Assembly: GCA_963930655.1 (NCBI GenBank)
Contig: OZ005608.1
Span: 15,624,001 to 15,688,000, forward strand
Direction: 5' to 3'
From: Myrica gale
Taxonomy: Eukaryota > Streptophyta > Magnoliopsida > Fagales > Myricaceae
DNA: 64,000 bases
Below are positions 20,760-32,707 of the stretch, in pieces. The translations under genes were made by a program, and so were the position numbers. The notes beneath the pieces were generated by a model. It saw only the letters and a program-made list of their open reading frames with translations, was not told the origin of the DNA and ran no database searches. Each line of letters opens with the position of its first letter. Position 1 is the first letter of the stretch.

Positions 20760-21751
20760 TGCCCTAAACCCTACCTTATAAACCGTAACAAATAACAATT
20801 ATCGCAATCAACTCTCTAATTGCTTTCTCATCAAACTTACGAGTGACCCCAGTCACCCTCCTCTACCCTAGTAAGTCCATACGACTCACCCTTTTTCTTT
20901 TGTTCTATGTTTTCTGTATAATTATAATTACAGGAAGATGAAACTCTTTGAAAACGATAAGGTAATTGACATGGACCCTTATGTGATTGTACTGAAGATC
21001 CGTGCATGGGTCTCAGATAACTTATAGATCTTAGTGGAGCACGAGCTCCACTGGTATCTTAAGGATCCTTCCCTACTGAAAGTTGAGGAATTCAGCTTGG
21101 TGGATGTTCCACCAGAGTCCATAGTTCCTTATCCATCTCCCCCGGCCCCACCGGTGGAGTGTAACCGAGTATTATTAGGCGACAACGTGATTGACCTCAC
21201 CTCTGACACCAAGGATGAGGATTAGGGACTAGGTGCGTGGTGTAGTCTTTAGTTCTTTTCTTTTATTTTAATATAGATGTTTAAAACTTGTATTTTGGTT
21301 TTTGGAACATGATTGCATAGACTAGGTGAGCCCTAGAGAGCTCGCACTTTTGTAACTATAGGCCTAATTTTTGTAGTCTTGGAGAAGGACATATTTTCAA
21401 ACCGTGTTAGTAAGGGAAAGCTTTTCGCTCATTATTGTTGTTTTTCTTTTGACTTTACTTCTTTAATTTATCTTTAAGTTATAACCTAATACCTAATTAA
21501 GTTTTACAGAAAGGTTTCTATTTTGTGATAACTCCTTTTTACAAATGTTGCTAACGACATTTTAATCACTAATTCATTTTCAAAGACTTTTTCATAAATT
21601 ATATCATTTTATTTACAAGTCTTTCGTTAAGCAAATTCAAGGGAAAATGAGTAAACCCTAGTAGGAGAATAAATCGTATTGTAATCTCTGCTTGTGTGCA
21701 TACGATTGCTATAAGCGAGTCTAGGGGGTAAGTAAAAGCAAGGGGCATGAC
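20760..21751 (+). mobile_element. Possible LTR/leader remnant ending GGGGCATGACA
   Basis: The block ends in AAGCAAGGGGCATGACA at 21751, resembling the GGGGCGTGACA terminus of the solo LTR at 42255. It contains a small broken reading frame (20938-21225). The start is not defined and the assignment rests on the terminus and the junction with gag-like sequence at 21752. Confidence 0.35.
20938..21225 (+). pseudogene. Small reading frame of unknown function with one stop
   Basis: From ATG at 20938 the frame reads MKLFENDKVIDMDPYVIVLK, hits TAG at about 21025, then continues in the same phase through HELHWYLKDPSLLKVEEFSL and PYPSPPAPPVECNRV to DLTSDTKDED and a stop. One stop in an otherwise coherent 95-codon acidic frame suggests a decayed small protein. 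An intron-acceptor-like TTACAG precedes it. I do not recognise the product; it may belong to the surrounding retroelement. Confidence 0.4.
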
Positions 21752-22290
21752 AGTCCATTCTTAACCAAATCCAACTGTTGTTGCATCTCTTAAAGTTGGT
21801 TGTTTTGCTTGTCTTCCCGTGACTGGGGGTTTCTTTCCTGGCGGCACTCCTCCCGATTTTCTATGATAGGAGGAGGACATCCCCCTTAGGCCTCTCTTTA
21901 GTGCTCGAGGAGCCTTACCATGTCCTCCTGGCTGGTGTTAGTTCAACTAGGTGACTTAGGTCGCCTTCCTTCCTGCTAGTCTAAAAGAAGGTCATTCTGT
22001 CGTCGAATGGTTTCCAGATGCTCAGTGAGGTGTCGCATGGTACTTTCCAGGTCACTAAGGCAACGATCAGTAACAACCTCCCGCCCAAACACCTCTCCAA
22101 GGGGGGAAGGTTCATGTGGGTTCCCATTCTGGTCATCATTCGCGAGTGGTTGTTGGTGGTCCATTCATTTGGCAGCATTTCGAGGTGCCATAAGTCCTTG
22201 GTATCCTTGAGGGGGAGTGAAGGATAAACATTATGGGTATTGAAATGATCAACAGTAAAATAAACATTCATAAAAATCAACAATAAACAT
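21752..22290 (-). pseudogene. Retrotransposon gag-like N-terminal fragment
   Basis: On the - strand a short frame (22164-21976) reads MDHQQPLANDDQNGNPHEPS, then GEVFGREVV and DLESTMRHLTEHLETIRRQN, a hydrophilic, coiled-coil-prone N-terminus like those of plant gypsy gag proteins, with further out-of-frame remnants down to 21760. No gag core is present. Confidence 0.4.
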
Positions 22291-22830
22291 TATGGGTATT
22301 GAAAAATAAAATCATGTCTCCATAGGAGCCCTAATTTTATTTTTTTTAAATAATCACTAGAATTGAAAATTCTAAAAATTCTGGTTCTGGTATGTGCAGT
22401 AGCCGAAATATTTGCCCACCCCTACACCTTGCAAGGTTGAGCCTAGAGGTTGCCCTCTTTAGAGCTATGCCACCTCACCAAGGTGGCGAGTACCAAAATA
22501 TTTTTTTTATTTTTTTAATATTCTAATATTTTATTTTTTTATAAATATTTACATAAATTTTCTTAATATTGTTCTATATTTTAGTCAGTTTTTCATTTAT
22601 ATAAGTGTTATGATAGTTTAAATTGTTTTTATAAATGTCCCAATATTTTTAATTTTATTTATTTATTTTAACATTTTTTAGTTATTTATTTATTTATATT
22701 TATTTGGTGGATTTTTTTATTATTTTGGAAGCATCTAGGTTTGTTGCCCAATTATGGTTAAGTTTTTGTACTTTTTTTTATTTATCTAAGTTATTTTTAG
22801 TATCTTTACAATTTTATCTGATTTTTGCAT
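22291..22830. other. AT-rich spacer
   Basis: Mostly A/T with T-runs at 22500-22560 and 22640-22720. No gene or clear repeat is seen. Confidence 0.6.
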
Positions 22831-25680
22831 ATTAATTTTCGCATGAATGTCTATCCACTTCTACATGTTTGGTCTGGTGATACTGAACTAGATTGAGAGA
22901 AATGTTGATGGCCACTTTGTTATCATAATAGAGTTTGATTGGAAACTTTACTGTGACATGTAGTTCTTCTAAGAGTTTCCTTAACCACAGTCCTTCACGC
23001 ATCCCTTGTTCAAGTACTTTAAACTCAGCTTCAGCACTGCTTTTGGCAACAACATTACTTCTTCAAGTTATCAAGTTTCCCCAAACAAAGGTGCAATATC
23101 CGGTAGTAGACCTTTCTATCTTCAATTGTACCTGCTCAATCAGCATTTGTGGAGATCTTTACTTCCTTGCTTTCATTTTTCTTGAAGAATAGTCGTCGGC
23201 CCAATGAGCCATTAAGATATCTAAGAATTTTGTACACAGCTTCTAGGTGAATTTCCTTTGGTGAATGCATGTGTTGGCTCACCACACTAACTGCAAATGC
23301 AATCTTAGGTATAGTGTGTGATAAGTAGATTAGTTTGTCAACTAGTCTCTGATATCTGTCTTTTTCAATTGGGTTTCCAACATCTTCTGTTCTTTTTCCT
23401 ACTTCGATAGGTGTGTCACTTGGTTTACATCTAAGCATGCAAGTCTCGATTAGAAGGTTAAGAACATACTATAGTTGAGAAACACTAATGTCTTTTTTAG
23501 ATCTGCGACTTCCTTTCTTAATAAGTATTGCATTTGTCCTAAGTCTTTTACTTCAAATTCAGTGGCTAGAACTTTCTTCAATCTCTCCATCTCCATTATA
23601 TTATCCTCAATTAGGATTATATTATCGAAATATACAATTATAATTGTCTTCATCCCATCTTCAAATTGTCAGAAGAACAAAGTGTGGTCTGATTGCCCCT
23701 GCCGATATTCTTGACTCTTTACCACCTTTGCAAATCCATCAAACCATACTCTTGGTGATTGTTTAAGACCGTACAGAGACTTCTTGAGTTTACATACTCG
23801 GTCTTCTTCAAAAAATTTACAAAACGTGGTAGCATTGTAATGAAGACTTCTTCTTCTAATTCGCCATTCAAAAACACATTCTTAATGTCAAGTTGTTGGA
23901 TAGGCCAATCCAAATTGGTTGGCAAAGACAAGAGAATCGAAATTGTATTCAACTTTACAACAGATGCAAACGTCTCTGTGTAGTTAATGCCAAGGGTTTG
24001 TTTATACCCTTTTATAACAAGACGGGCTTTGTGTCGTTCTATGGTCCTATCAGCTTTATATTTTGAGGTGAAAAACCATTTGTAGCCAACGAGTCTCTTT
24101 CATCACATCCCAAGTTTCAATTTTTTCAATGGCCCACATTTCTTCCATGACTGCCTCTCTCCATTTGGGAACCTCCAAAGCCTCCTTAATCTTCCTTGAA
24201 ATTTCTACACTGTCAAGGTAAGAGGTACAAGCACAAAACCATGTAGATAGAGTATTATAAGACATGAATCTTGAGATAGGATGAAGAGTACATGATTGAG
24301 GTTGTTTTCTAAGAGCAATCGGTAAGTCAATATTAGAAGATTCAGAATTACCAGAATTGGAAGGGGACTTATGTACACTTAGACCTTTCACAGGTGTGAG
24401 ATTCTCCTTGTACTTTGATTTTGGCTTCCTTGAATAAACAAGTATCTTCTTGTCATTCTGTTTTTCTAATTCTCCCCCAGAGCTCAAGTTTCCTTCTGTG
24501 TTTATGATAGGCTCAGTGTTTGAAACGGGCTCAAAAAGAGAGATTGAAGTCCAAAAACTGAGCTTCACTCAAATCCTCCCCCTGAAGAGAAGGCTTTTGG
24601 AAGTAAGAAGTGTTTTCAAATAATATACCATCGATGCTAACAAATACCCTTTTGCGGATGGATCATACCAATTGTAGCCTTTTTTAGTAGGAGTATATAC
24701 TATGAAAACACTCTTAAGAGCTCCAGGATCTAATTTGCTTCGATGATGGGAATGAACATGAACAAAGGCTGTACAACCAAATATTCTAAGAGATAGACCA
24801 GAGCTAAGGTGAGGTAGCAGAAATTTTTTGGAATTTTTGGAGAGGTGTTTTGAAAGAAAGAAAAAGGCTAGGCATTCTATTGATGAAATAGGTAGATGTC
24901 AAAATGACATGTTTATAGTAAAAATGGCATGCCTTAGAAAACCCTATTTTGTTGGGGAGGTGTCGACGCATAAACTTTGTTGAATTATCCCATGCTTTTG
25001 AAGAAAATATATGAAGATAGAATTGAAATATTCTGTGTTAATATCAATGCGCAGAATTTGATTGTGTTTGGAATTGTGTTTGAATCATTGAGTGAAAATT
25101 GAAAAACGCAGAATGAATATTAATTTTTTTTTTCAACAGATAAACCCAACAAATTCAAATATGATCGTCAATAAATGTAACAAACCATTTTATGTGAGTA
25201 CGATTAAGAATAAAAGAAAGACCCCATAAATCACTGCGAATCATGGTGAACGGCCGGGATGATTTGTATTGGGATTTGGGGAATGAAGTAAGTTGATGTT
25301 TCGGAAGTTCACAAATTTCACATTGAAAATCAAAGAATTTTTTATTTGAAAAAATGGAATGAACGTCTCAAATATTTGAGAATTGGGATGACCCATTCTA
25401 AAATTCCATAACAAAATTTCACTATCTTTAAAGACAAATGCATAATCACAAATTGCAGTTTAAAGTACTCAAAATAGTAAAGTCCCTCGCACTCCTTAGC
25501 ACTACCAATCGTCTTCCCCTATGATAGAAAATGAAAAACATAATGAGAGAGAAGAAATTTAGCAGAGCATAATTTTTTGTCAACTTGTTAATGGACAACA
25601 TATTGCAGGCTGAATTTGGAATATGAAGGACAAGCATTAGTGTTATAGAGTTTGAGATTTGATTACTCCTTTTTCTTGCA
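22831..25680 (-). pseudogene. Ty1/copia retrotransposon pol, heavily decayed
   Basis: Read right to left on the - strand. 25637-25446 gives the pre-integrase region (VLHIPNSACNMLSINKL). Integrase remnants follow through 24600 (KRVFVSIDGILFENTSYF). 24568-24056 is the integrase/RT linker (ISRFMSYNTLS, IKEALEVPKWREAVMEEMWA). RT follows with QQLDIKNVFLNGELEEEVF at 23890, a degenerate catalytic box IIVYFDNIILIE at 23640 (normally YVDD) and FEVKDLGQMQYLL. 23438-23136 gives SDTPIEVGKR, YQRLVDKLIYLSHT and LRYLNGSLG, and RNase H traces (TNADWAG) run to about 22835. Stops and frameshifts occur throughout. No LTR was found at either end. Confidence 0.88.
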
Positions 25681-27440
25681 ACAGAAGAGAGTGAGTCATC
25701 TGCAATTTTAACTTTAGGGTTAAATACACTTTGCCCCCCTTATTTTGGGAGTATTAACATATTGCACCCTGATATCTTATTTTTTAGACATTAGACCCAT
25801 AAAGTTACACATTATTTATATTTGAACCCTATACCATAATTGGGCATCAATTTAGACGGATTTCGTCAAAACGTGTCTCTCACGTGACTGTCACCTAAGT
25901 TAGATTATCAATCTGCACTTGACGCTAAATGATACATATTCTAATTAGCTTCAAAATTGAATGGACAAAAATACCCTTAGTTAAGACAGGTGTTTCACTT
26001 AGGGCCCCTCATTGTCCTCGAACATTCTTCATTTTCTTGCCCTAACCCACACATGAACACCAGACACCAAAGAGCACTGAGGAACAACATCCACCAATCT
26101 GGTTTCCCAACCCACGAACTTAGCTCAGAAATCTCACATTGTTCTATGTCTTTCTTGCCCTAACCGATGAGCAGCAAGAAGAGATGTCAACTGGATTCCA
26201 TCCTTGCATTGTCTCCCCGCGGCGTTCTTCCCAAATTTTCACCGATTCTAAGCTACAGACCCACGGATAGGGAGAGCGAGAGAGAGCTGAGGAGTATTGG
26301 GAGAGAGAGAGGGGGGAAGAGAATAGAAAAATAAGCAATTCCTAAAAATTCTCTCCTTGTCATTTATCACCTCAAGGTTCCTAGCAAATTAACAATTCCT
26401 AATTTAAAGAGAGAGTTGGGGAATTTAAATTCAAATGAAAATGAAAACAAAATCTCACCTAAAAATTCTCTCCCTATCACCGAACAAATCTTAATTTGCA
26501 TGTAAAGAGAGAATTTGAGATTTCAAATTCAATTTCAAATTCAAATGGAAACATAATTAATTTTGGATTGAAAACTATCTATCTCTCATATTTGATAATT
26601 TTAAAACGCCCATTAATAATATTAATGGTTTCTTTGAATATATAGCCAACTCACTAATTAATAGATATTTCATTTCATAATTGATCATAATGTATTTAAA
26701 AATTTATTAATGGAATTTTTTATGTGTAATTGATGTATTTGGAAACTCATTAATGATAATTTTATTTCATCTAATTTAATAAGATTTTAATTTCATAATT
26801 GATAGTAATATATTTGGTAACTCATTAAGGGCATTTTATTTTGTAATGGATCATAATGAAATTGGAAATCTGCACCTTTTTATTTCGTAATTGATTTAGA
26901 AAGATATGAGGTAGATGGACAATAGTATTCTAGAAGATTTTTAAACTATTTAGGTAATTTGTAAACTTTTCAGTTAGGTATTTTCTCTCCCACTCTCTTT
27001 CACATGGATAGTCGGCTCTCTCTCTCTAACACTTGACCAGTTAACCGCCACCAGTATAATCAGCACCGTTAGGCACCGGTCACCAGTGTAACCGGTGTCA
27101 AGGGCAGTTGGGACTTTCCAAAAACCGCCTTAGACGGTGGCGGGGGAGGCCATAACCGGCATCGGCAGCGGCGATGCACATGCCTATCTATTAGGAAGCA
27201 ATATACCCCAAAAGAGTAGTTTAGGATCCACGTTATAACATTGCATTAATTAAAGGATGTAAATTTTAATTTTGGTCGTGGTTGTGGGATGAAGAACTTA
27301 TGTCTCTAAGAACTTGATATATTTTCAAAGAATTGCATGCCATTTTTGTTTAGAAACTGAAGAAATAGTGTATCGAAAACCAAAATCTTGCATAATATTC
27401 AAATCAACTAGGATTTAAAATTGACAAATATAGAGCATTT
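25681..27440. other. Intergenic interval, no gene; possible MULE end at 25714
   Basis: 25714-25800 (TTAGGGTTAAATACACTTTG, then CACCCTGATATCTTATTTTT, GACATTAGACCC) resembles the terminus of the element at 48740-49664, but no opposite end is found. The rest is AT-rich with short direct repeats of AATTTCATAATTGAT-type sequence at 26670-26880. 27050-27180 has ACCGGT-rich sequence that resembles the ends of the hAT-like element at 61570. Confidence 0.45.
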
Positions 27441-27443
27441 ATA

Positions 27444-27472
27444 GGGAGCGTTTGTTTGCCGGATTTTCGGGG
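27444..27472 (+). repeat. Left terminal inverted repeat of PIF/Harbinger element
   Basis: GGGAGCGTTTGTTTGCCGGA and following bases match the complement of 34996-35024. Just inside lies a 13-bp hairpin, GCGTTTGTTTGCC (27448) against GGCAAACAAACGC (about 27490). Confidence 0.8.
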
Positions 27473-30400
27473 TCCCAAAAATTCGAGGCAAACAAACGCC
27501 ATTTGAATATCAAACAATTTGAACCGTACTAATTTTAAGACGTCTTTGACCCTGAAACAACTGTGTACATTACCAACTCTACCCCCATCAACGTAAGGAC
27601 TCCTAAATTATTCGGAGGGCAGATTTGGAAATAAAGAAAGACGTGGTCCCCAGCTCTGCGCGCGAATTCAGTTATGTCTCCTCTTTATTTACAAAATTAC
27701 CCACCACTTGCACCGACTGACTGCTCTGACTAGGGATAAAATTGAAACTTCACACGGCAATCGGAATGGTGCGGCAGCCCTCTGCAAACTCCAGCTGCCA
27801 CTCAGAAATTTACCAGTTCCCCTTTATTGCATCCAACGACTCCTTTTGAACCCAACCCTGACTCCTTTTGAACCCAACCCCGACTCCTCCATACCCGTTG
27901 TAAACAGAGGTACGAGATGAGTTTCGAGAGGTGTGGATGCAACATCGCCTCCTTGTTTTAGGTCCATTCTGCACGTCAATGGCCTCCTTGCGTGCTGTGC
28001 TCATTTTCCCTAATTTTGGTATGTAAAATTCAGCGAATCTGGAGTCCTCTTCTCCTTTACAATCTCAAAGCAGAAAAAATTCCCATTTTAGCGCATCTGC
28101 TTGTTCTTCTGCGCGTCTCCCTTCTTTCATCTTTTTGGGTACGGAGAGCCAGCCTTTGCAGCACCCTTTTGACCACGCGTGATTTGTTTTCGAGCCCCTC
28201 TTCCTGTCGTTTTTCCCGTCTCCTGTTTCGTCTCGTGGGTACGGAGAAGCAGTCGCCTTTTTGACCGGCCTTCAGTACTGAGAAGGTCGGCCCCTACCTC
28301 GGAGGTCTGCAGTATTACCATTTGCCAGGTGCACGTTGTATTCTGCTGGTAGGAGGAGACAAATGAGGGACAGCTCAGTCACAGGTGAACAACCCCTCCG
28401 TTTTATAAATGAGCGTCCAATGCACAGAGTAAAAAGACCAACCTGTAATCGATCCTCCCGTTCCTTCTATCCGAAGCGGTGGAGCTCATTTTCAGCATCG
28501 ACAGCCACGACGCCCCACACACGACAGCAGAATCAGGTCAATTAACTCTTCAACGAATTTCTTTAATTGCTTTTACGTTTCTTCACTAAATTAGGATCAT
28601 TTGATGGTTGGGATTTGAGCATCAGCTAGCTGCTTTCCGTTGACCCAGGTGTTTCCTTTTAGTTTTCTTGTTTGCTTCTTTGGGAATTGGTATACGATCC
28701 TGTGTACAACATAAGTTCTTTTCAGTTATCTTCTTAGAATATGTGCTACGATAGAGTTAACTGCATCATGTGCTTCATGTCAGGGATAATTGGAATCTCC
28801 ATATATGTATTTCTATGTATCTTTGTCTGATGTTGTGTGGCTGAGGGTTCGAGCTGTCACAAATTATGGTGTCTGAAGCATGATGCATTTAATATTTTTG
28901 TCCCATTTACCTTGTTGTGAACCCTTTCACACACTGCTACTCCTAACCTTCAGATATGTTCCGGTCTCTTTCATGGAAGCCTGCACTCTATTTTGAATCC
29001 TCCACACTTGATGTGAACTATTGTTAGTCTGTCTGGGAGCAGTGTATTACTCACCACCTTGATTCCACAATTTGGGTAGAGACTTTGCAGCCACTGCCTT
29101 AACCTCTTTCATTCACCTTTGTTCAAAACTTTTAATTTTACCGAGTGCCTATGGGACAATTCAGCATTATCCTAATTAAAAAAGTCTTCACTCGAGGAAG
29201 AATTGCTGTCTTTCTGCAAGTGGTTTTATTTACTGTTCCATATCACAATGACATTGACGCAGGAATATTTCCTGCATATTTTCTGAGAATAATGTTTTCA
29301 TGAAGATTTACATGCCACTTTTTTCGCCTTTGGTATGTTCAGATTTTAAAACACCAGTAAGGTAGCAAACAATTTTTGTGGCTTTAAAATTGGGCCCAGA
29401 GTTGATTGGCAATAGTAGTGGGAACTAGATTAGCAAGTTCCATTACTTGCATAAACATCAAAGTTTGCATATCCAACTTTCCATTCCAGATATCTACATC
29501 AAAGTGTGATATTGGTTTATCTGAAAGTTGAAAGCCTGTTCAGAAAAGTTGGCTAGTGATGGCTCAGCTTTATCTGCTGGTGTTGTACTTACAGGGGCTC
29601 GTTTATTGTAATATTCTTCTTCATGCATTTTGCTGACACATGAGAAATGTCTTAGCCCATGAGATTTGTCAAGCTTGGCTCACTGTAATCATCTCTATAA
29701 ATGCACTTTTTTTTTAAGCTAAACTTGAGGTACCAAAGTCAATTTGTGGAAAAATTTTGCTTTGCAGCATGGCTTGAGGAGAGACTCATTGGCTCTTGGT
29801 AGAACCAGAAGTACCAAGTTCAGTTGTAGATATGTTTTACTTGACATTTGGACTAATTTGGGTTATTGCCAAGGAACTATATTTTTTTCCAGTCTTTAGG
29901 CACATGCAAAAACTCCTACTTTTTTTATGACTAAATTATTCATGGTTGAGAGAGGTTGGTTTATGTTCCCAGTTGCTCTTGCTTTGTTCGGGTTACTAGC
30001 CCCTTACTCAACAAAGAGCCACTCTCGATGGCTTTGGAAATGCCTAGCCACTAGATTGTAATTTATTATCATTGTCACATCTCAAAAACTTACTTGCTTT
30101 TTCAGGAACTACGATGCTTGGCTTCTAACAAAGATTTGTCATTTTGCCGCTATTGCAACAAAGTACTTTCATCGGTAATGAATGCCTTTTACTCACCTGC
30201 TTGGATTGTTATTGAATCTCTTTTGAATATTCTTAGTTATAATGAATGCCTTCCATTTGCTGCTTGTGGACTGTTTATTGTATTTTATTGGTTTTGAGAA
30301 TGTTAGCATTCTATGTTTATTTTTGTAAGAACTCGTGATCAGTTTGTCATGGCTGTTAGAGTTTAATTTTACTCTTTTCCAACAGAGAATCAAGGAATTG

Positions 30401-31154
30401 AAACAATGATAAATTAAAAAGGTTGTTGACAGAGAACCAAAATATCCTATTTTCAACCCTTTTTCCATTTTAGCTTCTCAGAAATCTTCAGCCATTTATT
30501 TCATGTCCTTTTCAGCTTTTTTGGGTCCTGCTTTTATATGCATACGTAATAGTTCTATTCTCACATGTGCTACTAATTGCTACAAAGAAAATCTTAGTGG
30601 CCCATGCTTACATAAGGTAATCAGATCTAGGATTTCATCAGATTTTTGTTTGATTAGTAGAAACATCATAATATCTGCACTTCATAATATCTCCAATTTC
30701 TCTGTTTCATTAAGTAGGAAGATAGGATTTTATGGGTGGTGGGAAGTCATTTCCAAAATGCCGCTAAACATTTTATTGCAGCTGTTTGACTGATATATTG
30801 TTATCATTTTCTAGGGACGCTTCCTACGATCGGGAAAGAGAAGGGTGGAGCAACCCATCTACGCTTCCTCCATTCGAATGCCGCCAGTTTGCTTCTTGAC
30901 TACTACTGTGTATTCATTACCATATGCTGATTTTGTATTTGTCATGTATTGGTGGTTGGTTTTTTGTTAATTCTCAACCGAATTGAAATATTTTTTTTAT
31001 TCTACTTCAAATGATGAAAATGGTTTATAGGTTAATACTTACTGTTTAACAACAACTCACATGCTCAGATGTTGTAGACGTTTGATATTCTTTAGCTACA
31101 TTTGTGAGATAATGAATGGATATTTGTTGCGACTTATTCGGTGTTGACGTATAG
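27473..31154 (+). other. 3.6-kb non-coding 5' region of the PIF/Harbinger element
   Basis: No similarity-bearing frame. It contains a 22-bp tandem duplication (GACTCCTTTTGAACCCAACC at 27839 and 27861), a CT-rich GC-richer stretch at 28080-28260, and otherwise intron-like T-rich DNA. It may be a long promoter/leader with introns for ORF1, or captured host sequence. Confidence 0.5.
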
Positions 31155-32115
31155 CGTGACCGACTATGGCGCAATCCTAACGAGGTTCAAGACCTCGTTT
31201 ATTTACTGTTAGACGAATGGCGTGACGGGAACTTTATAGACGGGAATCCCAATTGTGGAAAAGTATGGGACAGAATTACAGAAAATCTGTCAATCCCAGA
31301 CATTTCTGTCTCGCAAGTTGTAAACAAAGTGCACTCCTTGAGGGCGGACCGCCTTCTGCACTTTAAAGAAACAGACCGACGTTGGTTGGAATTATGACAA
31401 AGACACTGTCGAGGCAGATGATGCTTGGTGGGACAATTTCGCATGGGTATGAACCCATCTCCTTTGCCCCTTTTTGTTTTGTTAAATTCATAGTTGCTTA
31501 TTACCCTTCACTAATCACATTCTTGGGTACGTCTTAAAAATTCAGACATGTGATCGTGCGAAGAAGTTTAAGAAACAGGGACTTGCAAACTTCCCTGAGC
31601 TGGAGCTACTGTTCGCGGAGAGCACGGCGGCTGGACTCAATGCCTACTCCTCTGGCCAAGGGGGCGAGACAGTAGAGGAAGCAGCTCGAGTTGAGACTCA
31701 GAACCGTTATAGGCACGGACCCGTTAGTCGTGTCACTGATGAGCATTTTGCCAGTGGGGGTCTCCGAACTAATAGCAATGGCCCTACCCCTATGAACACC
31801 CAATCGGGTTCTAGGAAGCGAGGAACTACTAGTGGTAGAAAGGGCAAGGAGAAGATGCAGCGCAGTAGTGAGGATCTCTTCATTGACAAAGCAACTAGCT
31901 TGATTGATGGGATGACGCAATGTCATGGTGCCACCAGCCATTTCAATCCTACTTTCCAGTCATGCATTGAAGCGCTTGAGAAGATTGATCCTCCACTGAC
32001 GCATGAGCAGTACGGAATTGTCTTTGGCCAACTATCTGGCAACCTGGACAACCAGACCGGCTTCCTATCCATGCCTCCTGAAAGAAGGAATTGGTGGGCA
32101 TGGTCCCATAAATGA
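31155..32115 (+). pseudogene. PIF/Harbinger ORF1, Myb/SANT-like DNA-binding protein, frameshifted
   Basis: Two exons: 31155-31446 and 31546-32115, with intron 31447-31545 (GTATGA...TTCAG). Exon 1 reads WRNPNEVQDLVYLLLDEWRD, then GKVWDRITENL and VNKVHSLRADRLLHFKETD, the Myb/SANT-like domain with its spaced tryptophans, then an extra base near 31382 shifts the frame before YDKDTVEADDAWWDNFAW. Exon 2 reads RAKKFKKQGLANFPELELLF, then a Ser/Thr-rich linker, a basic patch (GSRKRGTTSGRKGKEK) and a C-terminal helix-rich part ending at TGA 32113-32115. No start codon is in frame upstream; a TATAG acceptor at 31154 suggests an earlier exon. In this superfamily ORF1 binds element ends and partners the transposase. 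Confidence 0.78.
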
Positions 32116-32707
32116 AGTCATTGCTCTGTCTCGCTTTATAATTCATATGCACTTGTTTGTGTTCATTAGGAGTATTATCTTTGCTGAAATTATTGTTAGC
32201 TTGTTATGCATGTTTTCTTGTTTGTTATGAACAAACTGCGCGTGTTATGGTATGTTATGTTGATTTCGTACTATTTTATAGAAGTCTATTTAAAAGCAAT
32301 GATAAATTTGTTTGCTTTAATTTACAATTTTGGTTTAATAACGAGTAGAAACGACGCACGACACACTATTAGGATGAACGCCCACAACCAACCATCGTGA
32401 TCAAGTTACCCATATTTAATCGGTGAGGAATTTTCAATACTATTTAATTTTGACACTTTTAAATTATTGATACACACGAAGAGGAATTTCTAAAGTGTAT
32501 ACTGGATTTGTTGTGCATTATTGCTTCTGAAATAATTATTTATGTTATCTTCATAGTTATAAATCACCATTTGAGTAGTTAATTTTTTACTTTGAACACT
32601 TGACAAATTTTTTAATCCGGACGTATTTTCATTTAACAAGAATAGTTTCGTTTTCTTCTGTCAATATTAAGAAATTGAATACTCGAGCACAAATTTGACG
32701 GGAGTAT
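32116..32707. other. Spacer between ORF1 and transposase
   Basis: Nearly 600 bp of AT-rich DNA, probably ORF1 3' UTR and transposase promoter. No other feature is seen. Confidence 0.5.

Noticed and set aside
22430-22500. Possible tRNA-like stretch (GAGCCTAGAGGTTGCC...)
   Set aside because: No cloverleaf with matching acceptor arm and no proper B-box could be drawn.
27444-27500. Short palindrome GCGTTTGTTTGCC...GGCAAACAAACGC as a separate tiny MITE
   Set aside because: The left arm is the terminal repeat of the PIF/Harbinger element, and the same layout is seen at the left end of the related MITE at 42461, so it is a subterminal hairpin.
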